NCBI RefSeq assembly: GCF_963583255.1
Contig: NC_084810.1
Location: 5,363,751 to 5,427,750 of the forward strand
Direction of reading: 5' to 3'
DNA length: 64,000 nucleotides
Source of the DNA: Pyrus communis
Taxonomy: Eukaryota > Streptophyta > Magnoliopsida > Rosales > Rosaceae
The stretch's first letter is position 1. Each line of letters starts with the position of its first letter. The translations under genes and the position numbers were made by a program. This document shows positions 45,290 to 56,863 of this stretch, piece after piece. The notes below the pieces were generated by a model, which was given only the letters and a program-made list of their open reading frames with translations, was not told the DNA's origin and did no database searches.

Positions 45290-47670
45290 TGATATAAATA
45301 AAATGTAATGGTAGCTAATTCCTTGCGGGTTTGTTGTTCTTGGCATATTTGTGGTAAGCAAAAAGCTAATTTTGCTAAGGACAGTATGGCAGCAATTTAA
45401 TACTTAAAAAGATGTTGGAAACAGCTCCTTGTCTTCGCTTGATCCCTTCACATCATGCTTATTTCAAACATATTTTGGTGTTGTTATCATATTTACAAAA
45501 ATTAGAAGTCTGAAAAAATGTGTCATTTCCAACGTTTATTGATTTGTTTTGGTGTTCAATCCAACGGCTTGTCTTTTTCTTGACCAATTTCATATATAAT
45601 ATATAAGAGGTGTGCATGAAGAGGAGGAGAGCCATGGAACGGGTTCATTTCTAATGTGGTTTTCGATCAATTATGCATTGTCATGTGGAGGATAACATAA
45701 ACATAACAATGCATCATTGGATTGGCATGCCACATAATGATGAACCCGTTCAATGTAAGTTTTCTTCAAAAATGAGAGATATCGTTGTCCTTAACACTAA
45801 TAGGAGATAGAAAACTATTGACATGATAAATTTCATAGTAGAAGTGTTCTTTTAGCTCAAGTGATTAAGGTACCAATGTAGGAAAGAAATTAGATTATTT
45901 CACAGGCAATAAAATTAAAAGAAGCAAGCAGCGAGCAAATAAGAAAAGTGATTGGAGAACTGGTAATTCATGTGTCAATAATTTATTTGCTGCTATCATA
46001 TCCCGAAAGTGGATGTTTTGGATTTTTCGTGTTGTTCATATTGACGCAAGTTTGGTTTGACATGTTTGTTTTGAGCACATAATATATAGATTTCAAAGAG
46101 AGTGACGATATCTACAAGACTAGTTGTCAAACAACAATCTCATACGGAATTTGAGCGAAAATGTTGTTTAATATACTTAACTCGGATTTTAATATTTTAG
46201 GATTGGATTTTACTATTTTAGGATTTTTTAATTTATATTTTGTTATTTGTTATTTCCTTTCCTATTTAGATACATAGGGTTTTTAGGGTTAAGAACATTA
46301 TAAATAAGCCACGTTGGCCTTAGTTTTGTGATTTTTCGACTTTAATTCAACAGACATGAGTTTCTCTCTTTCTTCCTAGTGAATTCTAAGATTTGCGAGT
46401 TATTTTCTAGCGAAAAGATTAGTGTTCGATTTTCCTTTATATAAATAAATGTAATGATAGCTATTTTTTGCAGGTTTGTTTTTGTTTGCATATTTCTGGT
46501 CAGAAAAAAGAAAAATTTTCTAAGGAAAGTATGGCAGCAATTTAAGGTTGGAAATAGCTCCTTGTCTTTTGCTTGATGCCTTCACATCATTCTTTCATTG
46601 TACCTTCAACCATATTTTGTTGTTATTCTCTTATATTTCAATATTAGAAGTCTGAAAAAAAAATGTCAATTCCATTGTGTATTGATTTTTTTTTTTTTTT
46701 TTTTTTTTTTTGTGTTAAATCCAACGGCATGTCTTTTTCTTTACTAATTGTACATTTAAGATATAAGAGATGTGCATGGAAGGCAAGGAGAGCTATGGAA
46801 TGGGTTCATTGTCAACTTGGCTTTTGGATTAATCATACATTGTCATATAGAGAAAAAAAAAAAATTAAACATGACAATGCATTATTAGATGTGAATGCAA
46901 CGTAACGGTGAACGTGTTTCACATAAGTTTTTCTCAAAAATAAGAGATATCGTATCATTATGTATGTCATTGTCCTCATCACTAATGGGAGAGAGAAAAC
47001 TATCGGCATGATAGATTTTCACATAAAAGTGATTTTAGCTCAAATGATTAAGATACTGATGTAGGACATAGATTAGGTTATTTCACAAGCAATAAATTTA
47101 AAAGAAGCAGTGAGCAATCAAACAAAGTGAATGGCGAAGTGGTAATTCGCATGTTAATAGGTTATTTGCTGCTGCCATATCCCAAAAGTGAATGTTTGGA
47201 CTTTTTGTGTTATCCCGATTGACACAACTTCAGTTTGGTATGTCTGTTTTGGGCCCGTAATATATGGATTCGAAGAAAACGATGAGATCTACAAATTTAT
47301 TGCAAATTCGAATTTGAGCAAATTATGTTGTTAACAATATTTAATTCGGATTTTAATACTCTAAGAATGATTTTATATTTTGTTATTTCTTTATTCTACC
47401 TGTTTAGGGTTTGCTAGTTGTTTATAATCATTTGCTAGAAAACGATTATCGTTTGATTTTCCTTGATAATCGTTTGCTAGAAAATAATTATACTATAAAC
47501 AATTATCGTTTGATTTTCCTTCATATATAATCGTTTGCTAGAAAACAACTAGCAAAGCCTATTATTCAATAAACATGTGTTTTCTCTCTTTCTTCCTAGT
47601 GAATTCTAGGGTTTGCTAGTTGTTTTCTAGCAAACAATTATTGTTCGATTTTCCTTCATATATCCCGTTG
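45290..47670. repeat. Direct tandem duplication of about 1.15 kb, non-coding
   Basis: Unit 1 (about 45290-46437) and unit 2 (about 46438-47670) share order and sequence: TGTAATGGTAGCTA / TGTAATGATAGCTA, AAGTATGGCAGCAATTTAA, AGCTCCTTGTCTT, TTAGAAGTCTGAAAAAA, ATCCAACGGC, GGTGTGCATG, TTTAGCTCAAGTGATTAAG, then CTCTCTTTCTTCCTAGTGAA and TTCGATTTTCCTT at the end. Similarity is about 80 percent by eye. Unit 2 has a T-run (46686-46711) and a hairpin insertion (47412-47575). No protein is encoded. The unit end looks like an LTR leader, so tandem LTR-like sequence is one option. Confidence 0.75.
47405..47640. repeat. Palindromic insertion within the tandem unit
   Basis: GGGTTTGCTAGTTGTTTATA at 47407 is matched in reverse by GAAAACAACTAGCAAAGCC near 47540-47558. 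Between them CGTTTGCTAGAAAA and AATCGTTTGCTAG phrases repeat with TATCGTTTGATTTTCCTT three times. A further GTTTGCTAGTTGTTTTCTAG at 47612 repeats the arm. The corresponding place in unit 1 (46380-46430) has only one such phrase, so this grew by local duplication and inversion. Confidence 0.65.
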
Positions 47671-48690
47671 TCTCGTTCTTAATAACACATAAGGCATTTC
47701 GAGTTTGAAAAAAACTTAACGTCGAACAAAGTGGGAAAATGAAAACTCAGATGGTAGGTAGGACAAAATGGATATGTACTAAGGATAATCAAAACTTTGT
47801 TACTTCAAAACAAGTCAATGGATATAGTAGTAAGGAAAGGATTACACACGAGAAAAAGAAATTGTTACTTTGTTAGTATGGCGTGGACAGTAGTTGTTGG
47901 GGTGAGCAATGAATGGAACAAATATTTAGTGAAACTTATTGGTAATCTTGGTACTTTGGGGATTTTGGTTAAAGAGTTGGATTGTCGAATTTGTCAAATA
48001 AGATGCATTAATTAGTACAAGTGAACCTGCAATGCATGCAGTAGTTGAAGAAGTCCTTGAAACCATTTCTTAGCTACTGCTTTCTTTCTCATATTTCACA
48101 TAACTTGTTCAATTGTTATTTCTATGTTTAACTAGTTTTTGTATCCCTACGGCGTCTCCGATATGAAAACTCAGTTCGAGAAGCTAAAACTGGTTTTAGC
48201 TACACCCTTGCATTGCGCCTGCGTATAAACAAATGAGGATGTAAACCTAACTAGTTTGCTCCAATTTGGGCAGCTGAACGGGGTTCCCCACTTCAAGAAT
48301 ATAATTTTACACATTCCTTTTACCAACTCCGCCAAAATATTACGCTTTCTCTCTCTCTCTCTATCTCATCAGAGCATGCATTTTGAAGTACGACAAGGAG
48401 TGTTAAAAGTGATGGTAACCGCCCGTTTGCACCCGAGTATATGGTAGATAATGTTTATAGTTTATGGGGGTTTCCTTAGAACATGATTACACACGAAAAC
48501 ATCATTTTCTTAAAGTATAAAACTCAACTAGTTAGCCAACTCATTGAGGTTACAACTCATTCAACCAAGCAGAGATCATCATCGATTTTAGTGGTATTTT
48601 CATTGTTTCATGGTCAATATCAATATATTAATTTGTGGGACATAGTAGTGCTGTCCTTTTAAACGAAGATTATTCTTTAAAAAAAAATTA
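47671..48690. other. Spacer, no supported gene
   Basis: A 72-codon frame at 47797-48015 and a 63-codon frame at 48256-48447 have no features I recognise. A CT microsatellite (TCTCTCTCTCTCTATCTC) lies at 48350-48368. Confidence 0.4.
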
Positions 48691-48694
48691 ATGA

Positions 48695-49295
48695 AAAGCT
48701 TTAGGTAATGTTCATTTTAACGAAAAATCACATTTTTAAACTAAAAAGTCAATCCTGATACTATTCACTTTACCTTTTATTTTGTCATTATTGTGACATC
48801 CCACATCGCCCAGGGGAGTGATCCTTATATGTATATTCCCATCCCTACCTAGCACGAGGCCTTTTGGGAGCTTACTGGCTTCGAGTTCCATGGGAACTCC
48901 GAAGTTAAGCGAGTAGCGCGCGAGAGCATTCCCAGGATGGGTGACCCATCGGGAAGTTCTCGTGTGAGTTCCCAGAAACAAAACCATGAGGGCGTGGTCG
49001 GTGCCCAAAGTGGACAATATCGTGCTACGGTGGTGGAGCGGGCCCGGAAAGTGGTCCCGCCCGGGCCGGGATGTGACAATTATCGTTAAAACTCTAAGTT
49101 TTCAAGTTCTTTTCATTAGTTTTCCTTTATTTTAACTTATATAATCAAAAGAAAACTAACGAAAAGTTCAAAAAAACTTATCTTTTAATGAAAAACCTTT
49201 TTTAAAGGTATAATGAATAGTACCAGAAAAATGTATAAATGTGATTTTTTGTTAAAAGTGAACAGTTCCAAAAGTGTTTTTGTTAAATCTCCCTA
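48695..49295. mobile_element. MITE with long inverted ends, split by a Cassandra LTR
   Basis: The left end (GTTCATTTTAACGAAAAATC, ACTAAAAAGTCAATCCTG, ACTATTCACTTTACC) is inverted relative to the right end (AGGTATAATGAATAGTACC, GATTTTTTGTTAAAAGTGAA). TIRs are about 90 bases and imperfect. I recall this as a very common Maleae repeat. A Cassandra LTR sits inside it at 48792-49078 with its own target duplication, so the MITE is older. A half-copy of the family, reversed, is at 51640-51810. Confidence 0.7.
48787..49083 (+). mobile_element. Cassandra TRIM solo LTR with 5S rRNA-like sequence
   Basis: The 287-bp LTR 48792-49078 starts TGTGACATCCCACATCG and ends GGGATGTGACA. Identical flanks ATTAT (48787-48791 and 49079-49083) are the target duplication, so this is a clean solo LTR. 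Its core (about 48865-48975) is 5S rRNA-like and keeps the pol III internal promoter: AAGTTAAGCGAG (A box), GGATGGGTGACC (intermediate element) and CGGGAAGTTCTCGTGT (C box). Cassandra elements encode no protein and are mobilised in trans. Confidence 0.93.
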
Positions 49296-50569
49296 TAATC
49301 AAAGACCTTTTTTTGGAAATTCAATAAATATTGAGAAAACTTTTTGGATTTTTTAATTTCCATCAAGGAGAATAGATTATATACAGAAGATGACAATCAG
49401 GTCAACAAGAAAACGCAGAACCTTGTAAACTAATTCCTTCCTCTTCTTGTGTCAAAGATTTGTACACGGACTCTCAGGTAGCAGGTTCAGCAGGACCCTC
49501 AGTGCATGACTTGTCAAAGTAACCACAATTAACTTTTACCAAAAAACTAACCACAATTAGTGATTTAATTTATAAAAACAATAGTCCTTTTGACTTCAGC
49601 ATTAGTCTTGTATTTGTGCTTGTTGGGTGCTTCACGGGTCTCATAAGCATGGATGATTAAGATAAACACTGAAGTATGAGACTTGTCCTAACATTTTCAA
49701 ACCAAATAATTGTATTTATTTATTAAGAGTGATTTTCGCCGCTAATTTTTACCACTTGCATTCTTTTCTTTTGTTATGTTCTTTGTTTGGAATAAAACAA
49801 GAAAATTAGCGAATAAAAACAACAAAAGAATTGCATAAAGAGGAGTATAAATAATTACTTTTCTCATGCTGAACTACAAATCCTATCGAAGCTTGTGAAA
49901 AACAATTTAATTAAAAGGTGTGTGGAGTTTTGTTTGTTAGTATCAGAAGTAAAACGACAATGAATGTTAATCAACACTTATGTAATAATTTAATTATCAG
50001 CATCTGTATTATTTGATTTACGAAATTTGATCTTTCTAGCATTACTTTTTTTTAGTTCAAATTAATTAAAATAAATTAAATTAAATGTATAAGCGAATAA
50101 ATAATGTGTGTGATTAATCATCGTCACTCCAAACACTATAGACTCATTTGGAAGTGCTTTCAAAGTGACTAAAAACGCTGTTAGAGAAAATGTTTTTTTT
50201 TGTTCCAAAAACACTAAAAATGTTTCGTGCAAGAAATATTAATTATGTGCTTTTTATAAGAAGCATTTTAAATGTTTTTCCAGGATTCATATGTATTTTT
50301 ACTAAATATTAGTTCCAAAAATATTTTTATAAATAACACTTTCATTCATTTTAAAAACACTTCCACCTAATTTCATTTTCATCGATTTCCTTTAGTTTGT
50401 ACATCATTGTACTAAAATTCTCATATTCGTTCCCAGTTATAAGATTCAGTCAAAATTCAAACCCCCATCAACCCTCTCTCTTTTTGCCCTCCTTTCTCGT
50501 TTGTCTATTCTTCTCAAACTTCAAAAATTCTCCAATACTTCTTCTTCTTCCGTTTCTTCATTACACGAC
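49296..50569. other. AT-rich spacer; MITE-like piece at 50140-50372
   Basis: No gene. At 50140-50372 the phrase GGAAGTGCTTTCAAAGTGAC begins a region that ends AAAAACACTTCC, an inverted match of the start; this is a MITE-like element of about 230 bp related to 24590-24845. The last 150 bases are the leader of the dynein light chain gene and are CT-rich. Confidence 0.45.
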
Positions 50570-51263
50570 ATGGAAAAAGCTCTGAAACTCATAGAGAAGA
50601 AAAGCCAAGGCCAAGGCCAAGCCATGCAAATATTCCAGAACCAACAACAGCGAGAACCACAAGACCAGATCAAGCTAGCTGCGACTGCCATCACCCTCAA
50701 CGTACGCTTGAGATCATCCGACATGCCAGCCCACATGCAGAACCATGCTCTCCACTACACCAGGTCACTCATCGACTCACCACTACAGCCACCACCAAAC
50801 CCCAAAACTCGTCCCAACCCAACTCACCTTGCCCGAGCTCTCAAAAAGGTACCTGCATGATACTTTACTTTCAATCACTGTTTTTAGAGAACAACTTGCA
50901 TGTAAACGGTTCACCGTCATGTGACATTGTGTTCCAATAATACAAGGTCATGTAGAAGAAATTTACATGTACCATTGTATAAGTCTTCTCTATAATCTAG
51001 ATTGTTTGTATTTGTTTAATTAATCTGGGTTAATTAATTTAAAGTAAAATTAACTGTAGGAGTTTGACTCGGTGTATGGACCGGCGTGGCACTGCGTGGT
51101 GGGGACGAGTTTTGGATCCTTCGTGACTCACTCAGCTGGTGGGTTCGTGTATTTCTCTGTCGACGACTCGCTGTCGGTGCTTCTCTTCAAAACGGAGGTC
51201 CAGTTGGTCCCGGAACCACAACCACCACAAGAAGCAAAGCCTTCAACTTTGAGTCTTTGTTGA
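50570..51263 (+). CDS. LC8/DYNLL-type dynein light chain family protein, 160 aa
   Basis: Two exons, 50570-50848 and 51060-51263, joined in phase 0 (AAG|GTACCT, TGTAG|GAGTTT). Residues 1-33 are a Gln/Lys-rich tail. The LC8 domain covers about 36-140: '[20 protein letters not shown]', '[13 protein letters not shown]', a Pro-rich loop (71-85), '[20 protein letters not shown]', '[20 protein letters not shown]' and '[10 protein letters not shown]'. Residues 141-160 are a Pro-rich end. Plants lack cytoplasmic dynein heavy chains in most lineages, so such proteins act as dimerisation hubs that bind short linear motifs. The Pro-rich insert and long tail are typical of one plant subgroup. An upstream in-frame ATG at 50501 was not chosen because it lies in CT-rich leader. 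Confidence 0.93.
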
Positions 51264-52851
51264 AAATTTTGTGTTGACGCGCGATACGTGTTAGTTGTGA
51301 TTACTCTCCTACTTTGACTAGCATGTACCAATATATTTTCATTTCTTTTATTTTTCTTTAAAAAAAAACAACATGATGTAGTGATCATCTTTGAGCTTTG
51401 CATACAAGAAGGGTGCTTAATTACTGGCTCTCTTTAATTTTTATCAACTTTAATTTGCTCATTTTGGGGTTTTTTGTTAGGATATAAAGTTCTTACTTTT
51501 TGGGTGAGAGGCTTGTCGTCTGTCATCCCCCAATATCGGTTGTATATAATAATAAAAAAGTTTCGATTTTCAGTCCATGTAGTTCAGGAGAGACATTCAT
51601 GTAAATATTAATTTTGTAATTTTAAACATGTAGTTTACTCATTCTTTCATTTTAATGAAAACTAATAAAAATAACTTGAAAATTTTGAGTTTTAACGATA
51701 AGGACAAAATAAAAGATAAAATAAATAATATCAGAATTAATTTTTTAATGTAAAAATATGATTTTTTATTAAAATAAATAGTATTAGAAATTTTTCATTA
51801 AAGTTCTATTCATTTTAAGCATGATGACTTGATTTTGTCTATTTTTTTGACAGAATTAGCACGTGAATGACGTGTAAAATTAGGGCTGGAAAAAAATCCC
51901 AAAAATCCCAAACCAAACCGAAAAAATCCCGATCCCAAACCAAAAAAATCCCAAACCAAAATTCCCGAAAATTTCGGTATGTCATCCCGAACCAAACCGA
52001 AATTTTCGGTATGGGATTCGGGATTACATCTCCATTTTTTCGGTATTCCCATACCGAATAGAAATAAATATTATATATATATTATTTTTTAATTATAAGA
52101 GAATTATTTTTTAATTAATGGTATTGGTAGCCACTAGTGTGATTAATCTTTGTCTCAACTAAATAACTAATGTTTGTTTGTTCAATTTGTTTGTTTCTAT
52201 ATTCCAGTTGTCTCAACTAATGTGATTAATCTTTGGATATTAGTTTCCTGCATACCTAGCCACTAGTGTGATTAATATGTGGATATTAGTTTCCTGCATA
52301 CCTAGGCAAATCAAGGAAACAAAGGAGCAAAGACCATTATGCATGCATGAACATATCAGTATACATATATTGTATATATATACACGGAAAATCATAACAT
52401 TGGCCACTTTTCGTTGGAAATTTTTGATTGCACGGTAAGGCAGGTACACAATATAAGATTATGAGAGAGAGAAAGAGAGAGATTTGGTGTTTGATTGAGA
52501 AGCCAAATCAAGGGTCTTTTCCATTACATTCTGTAAAGAAAGATTAGAGAGAGACAATTTCAGTCTGCAAATTCCATATAACTACACGCAAACACGAATT
52601 GACAGCTCAGACATCCGTCTCCACTCCCCAGTAGTATCTCTCTCTCTCTCTCTCATCTTCCCAAAATTGATCTCTGCTCTTCTGGCTTTGTTTCTATATA
52701 TATATATATATAATATTAGAATTGTTAATTAATCAATATTTTGATCAATTTCTTCTGTTTGTTTGACTAGTCCTTAACTGTCTGCTACTGTTGTCCATCA
52801 CACTATTACCTTGGAAGTTTGCGTCCTGGTTTACTCACTCCCGTTGGATCC
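51264..52851. other. Spacer with MITE half-copy, hAT-like end and short tandem repeat
   Basis: At 51640-51810 is a reversed half-copy of the MITE described at 48695-49295. At 51883 TAGGGCTGGAAAAAAATCCC looks like a hAT terminus, with AAAATCCC/TTTTCGG-rich sub-terminal repeats to 52060; I found no opposite end. At 52205-52305 a unit with ATTAGTTTCCTGCATACCTA occurs twice, 50 bases apart. From 52460 the sequence becomes leader-like (GA and CT microsatellites at 52466-52490 and 52626-52652, and a TA run at 52696-52713). Confidence 0.45.
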
Positions 52852-53061
52852 ATGTTTCCTAATTTTTCCATCTTCTTGTTTTCCCAAATTCTATTGCATG
52901 GGAGAGTGATTTCTGCAGTCTCCGTTGACATTCAACTCCTCCGCGGATTCTCTTTTGAACTATTCGATCCAATAACCAAGAGCAAGTTCATCAGGGACTT
53001 TAGGCCGGCACCCAGCACAATTAATAGCCCGGCATCAAGCCAATCCCCTCCAACCCAGTAG
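52852..53061 (+). CDS. Putative secreted or membrane protein start, 69 aa, likely truncated
   Basis: The frame opens MFPNFSIFLFSQILLHGRVI, which looks like a signal peptide, then 'SVDIQLLRGFSFELFDP' and a Ser/Pro-rich end. The leader upstream (52460-52851) has CT microsatellites, as real plant 5'UTRs do. The frame stops at 53061 exactly where a repeat common in Maleae (GGCACCCAACCCAAGC...) begins, so the rest of the gene may have been cut off. I do not recognise the protein. It may be a first exon whose continuation is lost. Confidence 0.35.
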   Translation: MFPNFSIFLFSQILLHGRVISAVSVDIQLLRGFSFELFDPITKSKFIRDFRPAPSTINSPASSQSPPTQ

Positions 53062-53334
53062 ATAGGAGGCACCCAACCCAAGCTGGTCTTTAGGCTAGTC
53101 CAAAATGGACTGAGCTATGGGACGGCCCAATTGATGTCATACTGACGCTAGCGTGACGTCGCAGGGCATTTTAATTTTTTTTTTTTTTGCGCCAGGTGCG
53201 TGCGAAACACGCGTGGGTGGTTGCGAGTCTCGACAAGAAAACGTGGGGTGGCCCGCTAGCGCAGGCGCACTAAGGGCTCTGATGGGGAGGCCACATGTTT
53301 GGTTCTGGGCCGTTGGATTTCCAACGGCTAGTTT
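53062..53334. mobile_element. GC-richer repeat unit, likely non-autonomous transposon
   Basis: Begins GGCACCCAACCCAAGCTGG and contains GACGGCCCAATTGATGTCAT, GACGCTAGCGTGACGTCGC and the small palindrome CCGTTGGATTTCCAACGG. I recall this arrangement as dispersed in apple-group DNA. A related phrase, TGTTGGATTTCTAACGGT, is found at 57288-57305 after the LTR-like unit, so the unit at 53335 may have inserted into this repeat. No protein is supported. Confidence 0.45.
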
Positions 53335-53840
53335 TGTCATGCCCCGAACCCGACATACATTCAAGATCGACGCGTGACATCATCTAACATCCGTATATCT
53401 AACAGATCCTGCCTCCGGGATATGTACAAGGCATAACTCAAGATCCAACTGCGTAATATTTTTTCGTATGTTTTATGGTTGCATCTAACCTCCTCGTTAA
53501 ACTGCCTACGTACCCTAAATAGGGATCAAGCCATTCGTAGTTCATCGTTTCACTACACTGGAATATTCATCACATAAACCGCCATGTCTTAACATAATAC
53601 ACAATTCAGCGCATGCAGCATCTCAAGGAACAATCGATGAAGCACAATAATAATCTATAGCCACATTGGTCAACGGTTTATCATAATCATAACAATTACA
53701 TCCAACAGCATCCAATAATCACACCAAATAATAACACGTACAATACACTAAAATACAGGGCTAGAGCGACACAGTTTGGCCGAAGCCTACATCTTTTAAG
53801 TTGAAATCAAATCCAAGAAACCAACAAGTCAAATGATGCG

Positions 53841-54295
53841 ATTTTGGACCACTCAACGGAACCAAAACACCAAAGGGATTCCGGACCACTCAACGGAATC
53901 CAAACTAGGATATGATTCCAGACCATCACTCAACGGAATCGCGAAGTAGAAGGGATTCCAGACCATCACTCAACGGAATCCGAGTGGATACGATTCCGAA
54001 CCATCACTCAACGGAATCGCGGAGAACAATGCATATAGAACCACTCAATGAAATACAAGCTGGATACGATTCCAGACCATCACTCAACGGAATCACGAAA
54101 TAAAAGGGATTCCAAACCACCACTCAACGGAATCGTAACCAAGATACGATTCCGGACCATCACTCAACGGAATCGCGAAATAGAAGGGATTCCAAACCAT
54201 CACTCAACGGAATCCAGATGGAACAAGGAACCAAACCTCTCAACGGAACCCTAGTGGATACCCAGTTCCGGATCACTCAAAGGAACCGAGTGGAA
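53841..54295. repeat. Minisatellite of about 12 hairpin-forming units
   Basis: Units of 33-40 bases share CCATCACTCAACGG flanked by inverted arms GATTCC and GGAATC, as in GATTCCAGACCATCACTCAA followed by CGGAATC. Outer units use GGTTCC/GGAACC-type arms and shorter loops (CCACTCAACGG). Joins alternate between GCGAAGTAGAAGG-like and GAGTGGATAC-like linkers, so a two-unit higher order of about 72-78 bases is visible. Confidence 0.85.
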
Positions 54296-55738
54296 GGCCA
54301 AGGGAAATAACAATGGCTCGAAGAAACAATACAAAAACCAAGTACTCAATTTAGAAAGGTTGAACGAAACAAAAGTGAAATAAGGAAACAAGATGTGAAC
54401 CATGTGTCGAATCAACAATCCCCATGACAATGGGTTAATGGTCCACTACTAGCCCTCACATTTCATCACATCAAGCCAATCATACAAATCAAACCACACA
54501 TTCCACAACAAGTTCAATACACAAGTCAAATCACATAAAATAAACAAGCATATCACCATATAATGCCATCATTATGTAAATCGAGGAGACACGTCATCAC
54601 GATGAGCCCATCAAGCTCCATAGAATCTTAATCGCACTCTAAGATCGACAACACGCTAGAAGAACTCATGGTAGTTGACTGAAAAGTCAACCATTGATCA
54701 AGGTCAACAATAGGGTCCATAACCCTAGATATCTAAACCGAATTATCTGCTTATCAGATTTCTGATCTGTAACTTTCCAAGATCCACATTATACTTCTAG
54801 AATAATATACTAAAATCTCACTACAATCCAAAAGTCGGATCCCTGCCAATCACAAATTTAAGTGGAGGTCAACATTTTATTTTACAAACTTACAAATCCA
54901 ATTCGGGAAGATCCGTTCGTCAGATCTCGCTTTGCCAGTTCCTATGTCCTCAAATATTACATATTATAATGTATCAAAGTTTGGTGACAATCCAACGGTC
55001 GGATCGTCGATTCATACAATGATCAAGTGATGTATCGTAATGAAACTAAGTTCAAACAATCAACCACGTCATACGGATATCAATTCAAATATCAGGATAT
55101 CAATTTAGCGTAAATAACATCGGCAGCCCACTGGCCACACACCACCGCACACGCCGCCACACGTGCTGCCGCCGGTGGCAGTTTCCAGCGAACGAAAACC
55201 CAAAATTTTGAACTCTAAAAATTACCAAATTTTACAGGCAAGTAGAGTTCAATGATAGGAACAACTTTCATACCTGGGCCGAAGTCCAATTCAACCAGGA
55301 AACCCTCTGAAAGTCCGTTGATTTGCTGGAAACCCTAAAAAAGGTCCACTTCGATTCGATCATTCTGGTGTTCCATCGCCCCAAAATATGTTTGGGGTTT
55401 GTTCCTGGGACCAAAATGAGTTGAATGATGGTGGTACTCGACGGTGGTACCTACAAATTTTGTTAATCGCCGTCACACCCCCAACGAACCCGTCAGCGTG
55501 TTCTAGGAGAAATCAAGGCCAAAACCCATAAATTTTTGGATGAATATGGAAAAGGAAGGAACGTGGAATAGTTTCCAGGTGGTTTCTCGGCATGATTCGT
55601 CGAAATTCGGCCAGAGAAAGCACCGGAAACCATTGTTTCCGTCAGTTGAGTTGGGTTGGCAAAAAGGGGAAACGGGTTGGGGATAATCCCCTCCTTCTCT
55701 CCCCCTCATTTCCCCTCCCTTCTCCCTTTTATCCTTGG

Positions 55739-56863
55739 GCAGCAACTAGACCTGACATTCGTGTCGTGTTTCTCGTGTTCATGTCGTTTTCGTGTCATAC
55801 CCGATAGCTTAACGGGTCGTGTCGTGTAATACCTGTTAAAGTAAACGGGTAATATGACCCAACCCGAAATCAACCCGTTAATATTATCAGGTAATATGAC
55901 CCGACCCGTTACCTGTTAAGAAAAATATATTTTAAATCAATAAAAATTAAAATGAAAAACATAATTTGACCCAAAAATATGTAAAACATAATACTAAATT
56001 AGTATGTACATACTAAATTTCGAAGTTGACCCCTTCATGAAAGTCGTAAACCTTTTCATTACGAGTGATTACATTTTTCACACTTCTACAATAATTATTA
56101 CTAATTTTGCACTCAAATAAAAAACATTGTTCATGAGATTTTAAGGGTTTTAAAAATCTAAACGACCATGTAACCATCGTCTAAGCGTTGAGGATGCAAT
56201 TGTGAACGTTTATTATGCTTTCACATCTTTCGGACTTATACATTAATGATTATGAATTTTGTTTATTTTGAACTCCCTTAAAAATACTATTGATGAGAGT
56301 TTGTATGGTTTTAAAAATTCAAACGATCATATACCCATTCTAAAAGCATAGAGGATGTGACTACGAGCGTTGGTATATTTTTTCATATTTTTAGCACATG
56401 TAAATTAATTATTATAATTTTTTTATGTGTTTGGTATTTTTAAATTACTTGATATTTTTATTTTTAATGTGTTTTATGATTTTTAATCTTAATCTTTACC
56501 TATAATATACTATAAAAATAAATAAATAAATAAATAAAACTTAAAATTTAAAATTTATATAGAATAATAATTAATAAACAATATATACATATTCATTATA
56601 TCTATTGCATTTCATGGTAAGTTTTTTTTGGTAGTTTAAAAAATTAAAATCATCAAAATAACTTTTTTCTTATCGTGTTGAAACAGGTTACCCACGTGTC
56701 ACTCTCGTATAAACTTGTTAAAGACTCGTTATTAACGGGTTATTATCGTGTGACCCGATAATGACCCGATTAGTTATCATGTTGATCTGAAACCCGTTAT
56801 TTTCGTGTCGTTTACGTGTCGTGTTAACAGGTCGTGTAAGAAATTGCCAGGTTTAGCAGCCAC
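55739..56863. mobile_element. hAT-like non-autonomous element, 1109 bp
   Basis: The element 55747-56855 starts TAGACCTGACATTCGTGTCG and ends GAAATTGCCAGGTTTA, an imperfect inverted pair. Flanks GCAGCAAC (55739-55746) and GCAGCCAC (56856-56863) are an 8-bp target duplication with one change. Sub-terminal regions are filled with ACCCGTTA/TAACGGGT and GTCGTGT phrases. The interior is AT-rich with no transposase. It lies inside the LTR-like unit and so is younger than it. Confidence 0.82.

Noticed and set aside
48865..48975. Functional 5S rRNA gene (also at about 60220-60330 and 63340-63450)
   Set aside because: The 5S-like core is embedded in LTRs with TG/CA ends, lacks the normal 5S start and is a known property of Cassandra elements. 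Annotated as transposon LTRs instead.
48736..49079. Minus-strand frames of 76-93 codons
   Set aside because: They lie in the Cassandra LTR, a non-coding element. Similar frames recur at 60124 and 63331 only because the LTR is repeated.
53912..54254. Repetitive frames such as 'RPSLNGI' repeats at 53912-54254
   Set aside because: Open only because the minisatellite unit lacks stops in that frame; no start context, and the unit is non-coding elsewhere.
53841..54295. CRISPR-like array of spaced repeats
   Set aside because: The setting is a plant nuclear transposon nest. The 'spacers' are themselves repeated linkers, unit length varies from 33 to about 40 bases, and there are no cas genes. It is a minisatellite.
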